From: Nageia nagi
Taxonomy: Eukaryota; Pinophyta
DNA length: 64,000 bases
Direction of reading: 5' to 3'
Assembly (NCBI GenBank): GCA_050084985.1
Contig: JBITNC010000001.1
Coordinates: 150,784,001-150,848,000, forward strand
Position numbers and translations under genes: made by a program. Positions 12,481 through 23,299 of this stretch are shown here, in pieces. Every line of letters starts with the position of its first letter. Position 1 is the first letter of the stretch. Under the pieces are notes generated by a model. The model saw nothing but the letters and a program-made list of their open reading frames with translations, did no database searches and was not told the origin of the DNA.

Positions 12481-12757
12481 TCAATCATGTTAGGGGAGTT
12501 CGAGAGGAGTGGGTAGTTGAAAACTTTCAAGTTGAAAAAGAGACGTCCAAGGTTCAAAACTCCCCCCTCACATGCATGTGGATATGTTAATCCAGACGAT
12601 GATTTCCAGCTAGTATGGATGTGGTCGGGTGCAATTCTTAGGTGACTTTGATGAAAGAGAACCCAACAAACACAAGGTGACTTTGACGAAAGAGAACCCA
12701 ACAAACACAGACTCTAAGTCTAAGGTTCCACTCGCGTAAGTGTTTCCAACAAAAAAA
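12481..12757 (+). mobile_element. tRNA-derived SINE (copy 1)
   Basis: About 277 bp flanked by imperfect 13-bp duplications (ATACATAAATTAT at 12468-12480, ATACGTAAACTAT at 12758-12770). It has a B-box-like GGTTCAAAACTCC at 12551-12563 near the 5' end and a short A-tail. It contains an internal 35-bp tandem duplication. It lies almost directly against copy 2. Confidence 0.65.
12640..12709 (+). repeat. 35-bp tandem duplication inside SINE copy 1
   Basis: Two adjacent 35-bp units beginning AGGTGACTTTGAYGAAAGAG differ at one base (GATG versus GACG). Confidence 0.9.
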
Positions 12758-12780
12758 ATACGTAAACTATAAATTACACT

Positions 12781-13009
12781 ATCCAACCACATTAGGAAAG
12801 ATGGGGAAGTGTTGGACACTCTAAGGGAGGCCTATGTTCGAGTCCCCTTTCTAATGTGTGGAAGACATCCAAAAATCATGTAGAAATTTGTAGGTGCGAT
12901 TGATACCAAATGTAAGTCCAAGATGATCTTTGATGGAATAGATACCCTCACTTATAGCTTCTCAAACCAAGGTGATCCATAAGAAATTTTTTGTTGAATA
13001 AAAAAAATC
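12781..13009 (+). mobile_element. tRNA-derived SINE (copy 2)
   Basis: 229 bp with a perfect 12-bp target-site duplication, ATAAATTACACT at 12769-12780 and 13010-13021. It has a canonical B box (GTTCGAGTCC, 12836-12845) in the tRNA-like head, a unique body, and an A-tail at the 3' end. The duplication and the Pol III box together make this the best supported SINE in the window. Confidence 0.82.
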
Positions 13010-13202
13010 ATAAATTACACTTTTTGATTTTTGCATTTTTTTGAAATGGAAGAAGGGTAATTATAACTTCATCCTAATTACAAATGCATACAAAATAATA
13101 TAAAATTATTGAATAATGAAAAAAATATTAACTTTTGAATTCGATTTTTGTATTTATATTTTATTACTTAAATATATTTTTCTATATGGGTAGTTAAAAT
13201 TA

Positions 13203-13311
13203 GCCTCAGTGGGAGTGGAGGTGGCGCAGTGGTGGGGCCTTGGGCTCGACAACCATTCCAACCTTCGAGGTGTGTGAGTTCTTAGGTTAGACTAGATATA
13301 AAAAAAAAGGA
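13203..13311 (+). mobile_element. Short tRNA-derived SINE of a different family
   Basis: 109 bp flanked by 13-bp duplications with one mismatch (GTAGTTAAAATTA at 13190-13202, GTAGTTAATATTA at 13312-13324). It has a strong A box (TGGCGCAGTGG, about 13222-13232), a degenerate B box (CCTTCGAGGTG), and ends in an A-run. Its body differs from copies 1 and 2. Confidence 0.75.
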
Positions 13312-13374
13312 GTAGTTAATATTAAAAAAAACTAATAAAATTTTAAACTTTCATTATCAAAAGTATATCAATCA

Positions 13375-13600
13375 TGAATTGACGGATAGATGAATTAGAG
13401 ATGGGTAATTGAAACTTTTGAGAAATGAAAGACTCAAGTTCAAATCTCCCTACTACCTATAAGAACATACCAAAAATCCTACCGTATTAATGATAGATAC
13501 AAACAAAACCAGAATCATACTCTTAAGTAAATTTAAGATAAATTCCATGGTTCCGTGTATAAGGGTGGCTTTCCTATAAAAACAATACATAATCAAATCT
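13375..13600 (+). mobile_element. SINE copy 3, related to copy 1, boundaries uncertain
   Basis: A GGGTAATTGAAAC block followed by B-box-like GTTCAAATCTCC (13438-13449) closely parallels the head of copy 1. No clear target-site duplication or A-tail could be fixed, so the ends are approximate. Confidence 0.45.
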
Positions 13601-14009
13601 TTAAAAAGCAAGCTACACTTAATTTTTATATATTTTGGATTCTTTAACCAAGGCAACCTTTTGTGTCCTCGAATTCTTGCTGGTAAGCATGACACAGTTT
13701 GCTTAGAGTGTTATTCGAACCTTGTATCGATGCTGGCAATGGCGATCTCCTGTAGCCCTTCGTTGCAAATATCCCTGTATTGAATAGACTATAATCAAGC
13801 CCCTTCTCGCATTACAGCTAGATAACCTGCACTCCCAAAACGGAACACAAGTGCCTAGAAACATATCTATGGTCTGCGGGATCTGCCGCCTCTTTTAGCG
13901 GTAAAACGAATAGTGTATTTACCGACCAGTCCAATCCATTATCCCCTCCAACGAATTCGCGTACGTACGCATTGAATGTCATTTCAATTCAAAAGTAGCC
14001 CACAACTGC

Positions 14010-14018
14010 TTTATAACT
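14010..14018 (+). promoter_or_regulatory. Possible TATA element of the 14186 gene
   Basis: CTTTATAAC lies about 90 bases before the first upstream ATG and about 175 before the main ATG, within the expected range for a plant core promoter. The context 13740-14100 is less AT-rich than its surroundings. This is assignment by position only. Confidence 0.25.
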
Positions 14019-14100
14019 TTCAGAAAAAAGAAATGTGCAGACTATACCCAATCCCGCCTCCAATTCCCAAATTTCACTTTACACAAATCACTGCTACACC

Positions 14101-14184
14101 ATGAGCATTTGTACGCGATCTGTGCACCCTGTTTCTTACTTTTTCTTCTGTTTATGTACCCAATTTTGTATGGCATTGCAATGA
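14101..14184 (+). CDS. Upstream ORF, 27 codons
   Basis: An ATG at 14101 opens a 27-codon frame (MSICTRSV...) that ends in TGA at 14182-14184, one base before the main ATG at 14186. A second upstream ATG at 14109 opens an overlapping 61-codon frame in another register. If both lie on the transcript they would reduce initiation at 14186 or make it depend on reinitiation. The peptide shows no recognisable similarity. If transcription starts downstream of 14109, neither is relevant. Confidence 0.3.
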   Translation: MSICTRSVHPVSYFFFCLCTQFCMALQ

Positions 14185-14185
14185 A

Positions 14186-14956
14186 ATGCTGCCTCTGGTT
14201 CGATCCCTGGTCCTGCGGAACGAGCCGGACAAGGCCAATTCCATCGCGAAGGCCTCCTCTCTCTACTTACACAAACAACCCAAGTGGAGACTGAGAAGCA
14301 ACAGTACTTCCAGAGCTTTACAGAATTATGGGTACCCGTACCTGGTTTTCGTGCCCACCCAGGAAGTAATGCGCGATCATCTACGGGTAGTAACCATTGC
14401 TCGCGATGTGGGTATGGAGTTCATGGGCGATCTCATCAATAACCGTCTCGTTTTCTCATGGCCGGCTGCGGGTGCCCGCGAATCGGCGTTTTTGCCATTT
14501 CCCCATCTCACAGATGCCCCTATTCGGGAGCTCTACGATTTCGTTCACCTCAGCCGGGGGCTTTTCCGGGTGGAAAATCTACCCGAGAATGTGCCCAGAA
14601 AGCCGGTTTGTGCTCGCAAGGGTTCGCTTCAGCTGCGCCTGAGCCGGGAGCCGGTTGTGGGTATGGAGGCGCTCGGACGCGCCCTTGCCGGAGCGGGATG
14701 GAGCGTTTTTAGGGTTAAAAATTCGGAGGAGGAGGTCTTCGTGTATAGGAAAGTGGATATGAAGCTGCGGCTTCAGTGGGACGGTTCGAACCCTGGACCT
14801 GCCCCGGGGTTTCGGGCCAGGGAATTGAGACTCCCACGGCTTAATCTGGGTAATGCCCCCATGGAGATATTGGAGTATGTTTTGCTAATGACGGATGAGC
14901 TTTTTTACTTGACCCCGGTCTCTAATTTCAGGAGGAGCTTTTCAGGACATAAGTGA
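14186..14956 (+). CDS. Intact intronless gene, plant protein of unknown function, 256 aa
   Basis: I do not recognise the family. The frame is GC-rich compared with the AT-rich surroundings, uninterrupted, and much longer than chance frames here. The product begins MLPLVRSLVLRNEPDKANSI. The N-terminus is basic and poor in acidic residues around residues 15-45, compatible with an organelle-targeting peptide but not diagnostic. Residues 50-110 hold a YPYLVFVPTQEVMRDH stretch and an INNRLVFSWP segment; the rest is Arg/Leu-rich with Pro-rich linkers. No transmembrane segment, zinc-binding cluster or nucleotide-binding loop is evident. The ATG at 14186 is the first in this frame. The last third of the coding region and the 3' flank are duplicated at 18849 as a broken copy. 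The protein could alternatively be one exon of a longer gene, but it ends in its own stop and no splice donor is needed. Confidence 0.75.
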   Translation: MLPLVRSLVLRNEPDKANSIAKASSLYLHKQPKWRLRSNSTSRALQNYGYPYLVFVPTQEVMRDHLRVVTIARDVGMEFMGDLINNRLVFSWPAAGARESAFLPFPHLTDAPIRELYDFVHLSRGLFRVENLPENVPRKPVCARKGSLQLRLSREPVVGMEALGRALAGAGWSVFRVKNSEEEVFVYRKVDMKLRLQWDGSNPGPAPGFRARELRLPRLNLGNAPMEILEYVLLMTDELFYLTPVSNFRRSFSGHK

Positions 14957-15444
14957 GAGTGAAACCCTAATTGGTCTTTTGACAGAGGGGGTTAGTGGGC
15001 ATTCCAACTGCATCTGGAGATATATTATTTCTGCTGATCATTGTATAGGTGCTCTGTAAATTTCGTTTCTTCAAGTGGATGTTTTTCAAAGTTTCTTCTA
15101 TTTCATTCTCCGTGGTAAAAAAGAAAAATCAGCATTGATTCTTTTGAAATTGTTTGTATGATCTCAGCATTCTTTGAAATTTCTATTAACATAGTATGGA
15201 TCCCTCAGAAGATTAGGGTTTTAAATATACCACAAAGCTTGCTAGATTGTACAGGCGCTTATGGCGTTTATGCTTTCTAATGAAAGCCTACAAATATCAA
15301 TGTAGCTTCCCAAATACAGTGATTATATTTCACTGGATAATGACGCGTAGGATCGTGATTTGCTATTATTATTTTGGAGTCGTTGCAGTAATTTTCTCTA
15401 CACACTCAACATGAATTGTAGCTGTTTGGATAGATTTTTGAAAG

Positions 15445-15495
15445 AAAAAGCACCGATTGGAAATTAAGATTAGCCTAAATTTTTCATGAGTTATT
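15445..15495 (+). repeat. Segment inverted in duplicate copy 2
   Basis: This stretch, including AAAGCACCGATTGGAAATTA, is the reverse complement of 19323-19372. Its flanks in copy 1 (about 15231-15444 and 15496-15615) are missing from copy 2. Confidence 0.8.
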
Positions 15496-17526
15496 TATTT
15501 GTCTATTAAAATTCACTAGCATAAAATTTTAATCAAATTGGAGAATTAAACTTTTGTGAAACTTTAAAATGGAAGGGTTAATCCGTATAAAATTGCCAAT
15601 CTTTCTAATTTTCAAAATATGGGTACTTTCCAGGTTGTGGAGCTAATTGCGGGCACAAGTTGCAGTTTTAATAGGCATGTTTTCTTTGGAAATAGTTACC
15701 AAAAATGGTTTTACATTCTTATTCTGTAACGTTCTATTCCAGCCCAGAAACCATATGTCTAGAGAGTTTAGGGTAATTACTTAGAAGGAAATACATTGAA
15801 TTAAAAGTCTTAACATTAACTGAATGTCTTTAACATTGATGCTTGATCCGTTCTAGTTGAAACATCATAATTTTAATTTAATTGAGTTCATTAGTATGAT
15901 GATGGTAAAATTTTTTTGGGGAAACTAGTCTGGACAAAGAATCAGCGTAAACAATAGACTATATAAACCCTCTTCAGTGCATTTTCTTGGATTAAATCCA
16001 CGATGATATGAAGGGTGTTGTTACATCAAAAAGCTTATGTAGATTGGGGTTCTTCTACACGGTGTTCGCACCTGGGAATAACCCGGCAATTAGCAAAGAC
16101 TTTGGGACAAAACTTGGGAGTAACACTGAAAGAGTTGACTTAGTGATGAAGAAACCACCTAACTCGGCCCAAACCGAAATTTCGTAACGAGTTTTGATGC
16201 ACAAGTTTATTATAATTTTAGATTTTAGATAGTTGCCTCCTATTTCTTTTCTCAAAGAACTAAGTAAAATTAAGGAATATTTGACTATGATTAAATAGAG
16301 AGGGAGTTTTTTAAGTTGTAAGAACAATCTCAATCTCAAGATACCACAGGTATAATCAACTCGTTATTAAACCCACACAAAGAGCAAGTCATATCATAAC
16401 ACGAGAGAAGAGGCCAAGCAAGAAGCTACACAGACAATAGAGTTTTGAGTTTTATCTTAACGATTCAGTAGACGAGGTTTGCGTAAATATGGCAATCAAG
16501 GACCAGGATTCAGATAAAGTGTTGGGTTATCTCGTAAAGGATTCTATGAATCTATATTGTATTTAGCATCATCACTATGATAGGAAAGTCACACTTAGAA
16601 CTCTATGAACTAGTTTTCTTCAAAATGTAGGTGACACACTAGGTGTCATTCAATTTTTCTGCAGCCCCGATAGAAGCATTGAAATGCCATCTTGAACATG
16701 TCAAAATATATGATTGACATCGGGTTCGCATTTGTTATATTTTTTGTGCACTCTGCATCATGACTGGGGGTATTACGTTTTCATATATATATATATATAT
16801 TTCAAATTTTTATGTTCAAATTTCAGTTACATTTTTCAATATAGAATCAGTTGTTTGTTCTTATACTGTGTGTATTACAAAGTAGAACTGAGATAAGGTG
16901 ATTTACTTTATCACTGTTCATAGATGGTAGAAACTGAAACACCCAAGGACATTCCCGCATTTCCTTCTAGGAATTTTGAAAAACAAGGAAACCTGCACTA
17001 ACGCTAAAGTTATTTTTTTAAAATTGTTTAGTTTGAACTCTAAAGAGGTGGTCTGAAATTTTTCCTATTTTAGATTTATCCATTCAATGAACTAATCTTA
17101 ACCAACTTGGAATGTAACTATAGAACCAAATCGTGCTTCTTAGCTTTGTTCATCTTATGTATTAATTGTAGATGTACATGAACACTACAAAGAGATTCTA
17201 CAAGTAATCCTGTTTAGGGGTGAGGCAGATGTCAAAAGAAGGTAAAAATGGGAACGTTCAATTTATTATAGCATTCAGCTAAATTGCAATGGGGCATTGA
17301 AAGGTGATCCATGGTGGGTGGATGACAAATGAAAGTAAAGTGCAATCATCCAATTTATGGCGTTAAGCTAAACTGCAATCAGCTTCAAAATAGCCAGATG
17401 AGATTTATTGCTTGTGAACTTTACTGTAATATAAACATCAGAGGAAAGTGAGAATCCATAGCTAACATCCGTTTGACATGGTGACAACATTTTTTATGAA
17501 TTTAGCTGTTTCAAATTTTGTCATAA

Positions 17527-17724
17527 ATGAAGCCCCTATCCCTGTTGTGTTTCACAAAAGGACATCTGGTAGCGGAAGAAACAAGTTCCTATGTAACTGA
17601 TTATATGAGTTTATTGTCCTACTCCGTGCCTGATGTACGTGCTGTAGGGCCTTCAATTTTGTATTACTCGAGCCTTTTTTTTAGCTGGTCATGGCTAGTT
17701 TTTTTAGTATCTCATGACAATTAG
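17527..17724 (+). other. Small ORF kept open in both duplicate copies
   Basis: A 65-codon frame with a counterpart at 43265-43450 in the same register (CFTKGHLVAEETSSYVT versus CFKKGHLVTEQISSYVT) and ending at the same aligned place. The net length difference is 12 bases, a multiple of three. No known domain; the C-terminal half is hydrophobic. Retention could be chance for so short a frame. Confidence 0.2.
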
Positions 17725-18848
17725 CAATGTGGGGTTTATAGTCTGAATGAAATTTGTTCTATGCCACTCAAATGTACTCTCCCCTGTCCGATGATGCTTT
17801 TGTGTATTGATGCTTTTGCAAGTTAACAATTTGTTATACTGATATATGCTCGAAGAGTGCTTGTCTATATCAATCATTAGATCTATGCTTGCCTTTTTGC
17901 ATGTTCTTTCATATTTTGTACTGTAAGTAATTGAAAGTCCGGTAGTATACATTCTGTATTCTATCAAAATCTTTAGTTTGAGTGCTAGAAAATATTGGCC
18001 CTTATCTTGGTGGCTTTTACCTTTGCTGTGATTGGAAGGGCATTGGGCGTTTGTTTCAATGCAATTCTTATTGCCTTGGAATAGGTGAGACATCTTGAAC
18101 TCACCAAACATTTCATGTCGAATAAATTGACATTAGTAAAAGTTCCTGTTTTCATGTGTAGTACCTGCATTGGTCTAATACCAATTACACTCTATGATTG
18201 AGGACTCTTATTTCAAGTTTTGTAATCATCTTCCATTTTGTTTCATCCACTTCTTGAACTTTAACATGTCATCGTTTTTATAACATATAACATGTAGCTA
18301 TTGTTTTTGGTGAGATGCCACTACTGTGTAGTCATCGTTTGATGTTACATGTTTTTGAATTCATCAAAGTGATCCACCTTTCTCTTTGGAAAAAGTGTTA
18401 AGCTAAACTTGTTTTATTGATGCTTGTATGCATGATTTCGGGATATAATCTATTAAATTTTAAGCTTCATTCCTTTCAATTTCAGAATGATGAGGAAGTC
18501 GTTAAACTGGAGTTTTTTTGCTTCATTGTGTATATATGATTTTAAGTAACTCCATTAAGTTTAGTAAGCTTATTTTATCAAGTGTCAGTCGAATTTATTT
18601 ATTGATGTTCTCGTTATATTATAAGCAGCATAATTTTTTTATGAATTTTTTTTTTAATAATTAATTAATTATTTCCATAAAAAAAGGTTGAATGGAGTTA
18701 AGCATATGTTAAAGTATCACATTAACCATTTGGATTATGAATCAAACAAACAAAACTAACCACTTGCGTTTTTAACCGTTAAAAAAAAGAATCGATAACT
18801 TTCAAACGGAAGATACAATCATTAAAAACCATCAAGCATTTGCCAGAG

Positions 18849-19031
18849 GTTCAGTGGAACGGTTCGAACCCTTGACCTGCCCTGGGGTTTCGGGCCTGGG
18901 TATTGAGACTCCTGTGGCTTAATCTGGGCAATGACCCCAAGGAGATTTTGGAGTATGTTTTGCTGATGACGTATGAGCTTTTTTACTTGACCCCGGTCTT
19001 TAATTTCAGGAGCTTTTCCGGACACAAGTGA
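18849..19031 (+). pseudogene. 3' fragment of the 14186 gene
   Basis: This aligns with the last 61 or so codons of the 14186 gene, down to the FSGHK stop. It has a nonsense codon soon after the start (SNP then stop in place of SNPG), several missense changes, and a 3-base deletion that removes one of two adjacent Arg codons near the end. It lacks the first three quarters of the gene. Confidence 0.92.
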
Positions 19032-19322
19032 GATTGAAACCCTAATTGGTCTTTTGATAGAGGGGGTTAGTCGGCATTCCAACTGCATCTGGAGATGTAT
19101 TATTTCTACTGATCATTGTATAGGTGCTCTGTAAATTTCGTTTCGTTTCTTCAAGTGGATGCAGAGAAGGATCTATGCTGTTTTTCAAAGTTTCTTCTAT
19201 TTCATTCTCCTCGGTAAAAAAGAAAAATCAGCATTAATTCTTTTAAAACTGTTTATATTATCTCAACATTCTTTGAAATTTCTATTAACATAGTATGGAT
19301 CCCTCAGAAGGTTAGGGTTTTA

Positions 19323-19372
19323 AATAACTCGTGAAAATTTTAGGCTAATCTTAATTTCCAATTGGTGCTTTT
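19323..19372 (-). repeat. Inverted micro-segment in duplicate copy 2
   Basis: Reverse complement of 15445-15495 with few changes, sitting where copy 1 has about 385 bases of direct sequence. Inversion with loss of both flanks is the simplest reading. Confidence 0.8.
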
Positions 19373-19667
19373 AATACATGGTTACTTTCCAGGTTATGGA
19401 ACTAATTGCAGGCACAGGTTGCAATTTTAGTAGGCATGTTTTCTGTAGAAATAGTTACCAAAAATGGTTTTACATTCTTATTCTATTCCAGTCCAGAAAA
19501 CATTTGTTTGAAGAGTTTAGGTTAATTAGTTAGAAAGAAGGAAAAACAATGAATAAAAATTCTGACGTTAATTTACTGTCTTTATCATTGATGCTTCATT
19601 CTAGTTGAAACATTAAAATTTTAGTTTAATTTATTGTTTATAGTTTTTTTATGATAAATAATTTTTC

Positions 19668-19900
19668 AAGGGATAAATTTTGGCCCTTGAATCCAGGGTA
19701 CTGTTAATTTTAGGCTTCGAGTCGATGTTTGAAGGGCATTCATGTTGTCAAAATCCATTGAGGGCACAATCCTTGTCTCATCCGCACCTACAATCATTTG
19801 ATAGGATTTTGGATATGTACACTCACTAGAGGTGGGATTGGAATCTGGGTCTCTCCCATTCAAGAGAAGAGTTTTCACTTACCCTTATTTTTTCAACTCC
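19668..19900 (-). mobile_element. SINE on minus strand, related to copy 2 at 12781
   Basis: The minus strand has a B-box-like GATTCCAATCC (within 19831-19850) followed by ACATATCCAAAATC and ATTGTAGGTGCGGATGA, which parallel ACATCCAAAAATC and TTGTAGGTGCGATTGA in SINE copy 2. It is absent from the aligned place in duplicate copy 1, so it inserted after the duplication. Exact ends not fixed. Confidence 0.6.
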
Positions 19901-20352
19901 TTTAACTTGTCTCCATATTGTTCATTACTATTATAATACTAGTTGTATTTTAAGAAAATTAATCTAAACAAAAAATCAACTTAAAAAACTAACTTTAAAC
20001 TCTTTTCAGTGAATTTTGCTGGATGAAATCCATTATGATATGTAAGGTGTAGATTGAATTCTACACTGTTCATAACTGGGAATGGCCTCTCAAGTAGCAA
20101 GGATGTGTGATAAAACTCGGTAGTGAGTTGACTTAATGATGAAGAAACCACCTAGGTTAGCCCAAATTGAAATTTCATAACTAGTTTTTTATGTCCATGT
20201 GCATAGTAACTCTAGATTTTAAATAGTTGCCTCCTACTCATTGTCTCAAAGAACCAAGTAAGTTTAGATTCTAGAAAACACTTGAGCATTCCTAGAAGCA
20301 TCCACCTAGTCGTTCCTTAAGCTATGGGCAACTAGTCAACTTAAAAAAAAAT

Positions 20353-20925
20353 GGGGAAATTACAAAACTAACCTCAATAAATAACATATTTACATAAATG
20401 ACCTTGAAAATATTTTATTTACACAAATGACCTTGAATTTTTTTTATTTACACAAATGACCTTGTACCATCATAGACACTTCCACAGTACCGCCCCAAAG
20501 TAGCATCAACAAAAATCATGCACTAGAACAAATCAATGAAAAATGTTGTAGACTTTGAACACAACGCTTGAATGGTTTGGGATTAATTTAGTTACCTTGT
20601 AGCTTCTCAAATTCAAGAGATTTATAGCAAATAGGAGGGAACTCGATCACTATTAATAGTGTAAAACCAATAAAGGCGAAAGACGTGAAGGATTGTAAAA
20701 CCATAAACCATGAAAACAATGTTAGATTTTGAAATATATACTATGAAAAATAGCATATATGTCAATCTATCTTCTGTGTAGAAGTTTGTTATCACTATGA
20801 TGATTTGGAATGTTCATAAGTATGTTGTCACTATGATGGCACAAGGCCATTTGTGTAAATAAAATTTTTTTAGGGTCATTTGTGAAAATATGGTATTTGT
20901 TGAGATTAGTTTAGTAATTTTCCCG
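20353..20925. mobile_element. MITE with about 100-bp terminal inverted repeats
   Basis: The left end (GGGGAAATTACAAAACTAAC...) and the reverse complement of the right end (CGGGAAAATTACTAAACTAA...) match through about 100 bases, down to a shared CCATCATAG. The left repeat contains an extra internal copy of its TTATTTACACAAATGACC block. Flanks are A-rich and nearly match over 9 bases (AAAAAAAAT / AAAAAAATT), which would suit a Mutator-type 9-bp duplication, but the low complexity makes this weak. No transposase; non-autonomous. Confidence 0.8.
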
Positions 20926-21775
20926 AAAAAAATTCATTTCTTTCATAATTGAAAAATAAAGTGCAAGATAACATCGATGGATCCCACCATTGTCCCCACC
21001 CTCTCAAATCCTAAAAGTTGTTAGGATTAAACAAGCACACTAGAACAAAATAGCAGAGATCCTTCTAACAAAAGTGACATTATATATGCATGAAAAGACA
21101 AAACACTTCATTTTATACTCAGTTTTGGCATTTTGATTTGACATATTCATGTAAAAGTCTAGTCTATATATTTACTTAGTACTATTTAGTTTTACAGTTT
21201 TACTACTATGATTTCAAACTTCAGTATTTATGATTTGAGATTTCGTATCTATCATTATATACTAGACGGATTCAACCTTAATAACATTTTGTGATGAGTA
21301 TGTCTACAATCTTATTATTATTGATTATGGTTCATTTTGATATTTTGATATAGAGCTAATTTTTAATTTCGGTTTCAAGTTTTGTATACATAATTGAAGT
21401 GATAATAATAATGAATTTGAAATAATGAAATTTAAAAAAATTGAAAATTCTAAGAATCTTTATTAGTATTATACTTCCATTTTTAGGGCATTCTCAAAAA
21501 TAAGCTCCCCTGTTTTTGGTTCTTGGGAACGTTTTTCCCAATTCCCAAGGTCTTGTGGAACCTTGATTTTCAATCATTTATTTTTCATACTATGTATTAG
21601 GAAGTGGAATTGAGATAAGAGGATCTACTTTATTACAATTTCTAGATGGTAGAAACTGTAACACCCAAGGGCATTTCCTTCTACGATTGTTGAAAAACAA
21701 GGAAATCAACTTGTTGTACCATTAAAGTTATATTTAATTTTTTTTGCCTATTTTAGATTTATGGATTCATTTATT

Positions 21776-22250
21776 TGTAATGTCTCTAAATTTGCTAGTT
21801 TGTAAATATGTAAATAATTGGTGTGTTTTGTATGTGTTGGACGACATTAAAGGTATTTTGTCATATTTCGACGTTAAAATGAGGATTGTAGGGGTAAACA
21901 AATGAGTTTTAACTAGTTCAAATTTTAATATAGGTTAGGAAAGTTATTTAAGTATTTGATGTGAGTTTCGGGTTAGAAAAAGATTTTATTTGTATCTTTA
22001 GTTGGAATCAAACTTGAAATTTAACGTCTGCCCTAGCCCGTCAATAAATTTTCTCTAACAATTTCAATATTTTAATGCCCATCAAATTTTCTTATGCACT
22101 TCCAAATACATTAATAATATAATAAAGTAATTTTTTATGTGAATTAAATTTAAATATTTTTAATTATATATAAATATTTTTAAATAAAAATATATATAAA
22201 TATCAATATTATAGATGAATATTTAAAAAAATCAATAAATTTATAAATTT

Positions 22251-22309
<59 letters not shown>

Positions 22310-23298
22310 GGTAATAAAAAATATGTACTTATCTTGTGTGATGGTTTTAAAAAAAATAAGCTGTAAAAAATGTTTAAAAAGCTTAAAAACGTTCAATATG
22401 GGCGTCAAATTTCAACCCTGATTGGAATGACATTTTTGTATTATATGCAAGTGATTTCAACACAATATTATATCATAGCCCTTAGATCTTGTGTAAGATT
22501 TAATATCAACCCTTCTAATGATTAGACCTAAGATTGGGATTTATCCTAGCATTAGAGTAAGAGAATAAAAGAGATCTAAGACCTCATTTTTTTGTTGTTG
22601 TTGATTGGAGAATTGAATTGGAAGAATTTTGAAGTATTCTTGGGCTCTTAAGAATAGTTGAAAGTATCTCTCTAAGTTTACGAGATTCCCATTGCATTTA
22701 CTCTAGTGGAGGCTATGCCAACTAGCTCTCTACCCATCTACATCTGACAAACCTATCCAAGGTTTGTGATCTGAGCATAGTTATGAAATTGGAACTAAGA
22801 AATCAAATCTAGGCAAGAGGAGGGCAAATAAGGATTTTTTGAGCATTGTAGTGTGTTCAAGAAGCCTAAGAGAGGGACGTTTACCTCTTGGAGGCATATT
22901 TGCAAACAGAAAATGCAAATCTGATCCAACCAACTAGACATTTGCCTCATAGGAGGGTTATTTGCATTCAAGAGAGTTAGATTTGCATATTTCAATGTGA
23001 TGTTAGCCATATAAGGCCAAATTAAGGGTTTTAAAGCATCAAATTTAGCCACATCAGCCAAAGGTCTTATGTATGAGGGTAATTTGGTGATAATCTTTAG
23101 TATTCAAAAGCTAAGCTACAATTTATGGGTTGGGTTTTGTTATTTCATTATCATTTTTATTTGTTGTTATCTTAGTAGGGTTTGCATTTAAGAGAAAAAC
23201 TAATAACAAAATTAAAATATTTCAGATATGTTGTTTGGCATAGAAATTCTGTTTAGGGTATTTGTATTTTGCTTGTATTATGTTTTTGGTATATTACA
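21776..23298 (+). repeat. 5' LTR of element A
   Basis: It begins TGTAATGTCTC and ends ATATTACA immediately before the primer-binding site. It matches 27126-27678 and 42283-42839 in order. Length is inflated by a TA-rich stretch near 22090-22310 that the 3' LTR lacks. Confidence 0.88.
22252..22306. repeat. (TA)n microsatellite
   Basis: About 50 bases of uninterrupted AT dinucleotides inside the 5' LTR of A. Confidence 0.95.
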
Positions 23299-23299
23299 A

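Larger units (their letters stand above)
14770..18848 (+). repeat. Segmental tandem duplication, copy 1
   Basis: Sequence from inside the gene (CTTCAGTGGGACGG) through its 3' flank recurs in order from 18849. Matching blocks include 14960-15230 with 19032-19325, 15617-15780 with 19380-19520, 15950-16270 with 19985-20255, 16880-16985 with 21600-21690, and 17090-18510 with 42845-44400. The downstream limit of copy 1 is set by the start of copy 2. The first blocks are very similar by eye. Confidence 0.85.
18849..21775 (+). repeat. Segmental duplication copy 2, left part
   Basis: It starts inside the coding region of the 14186 gene, so it carries no promoter or 5' end. Compared with copy 1 it has an inverted micro-segment (19323-19372), a SINE (about 19668-19900) and a MITE (20353-20925). 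It is interrupted at 21775 by retrotransposon A, and its continuation lies at 42840-44485. Confidence 0.85.

Noticed and set aside
12836-12845. Possible tRNA gene at the GTTCGAGTCC box
   Set aside because: No cloverleaf can be formed around it. The flanking target duplication and A-tail fit a SINE.
14397-14712. 81- and 84-codon frames overlapping the 14186 gene
   Set aside because: They are in other registers of a GC-rich coding region and shorter than the main frame.
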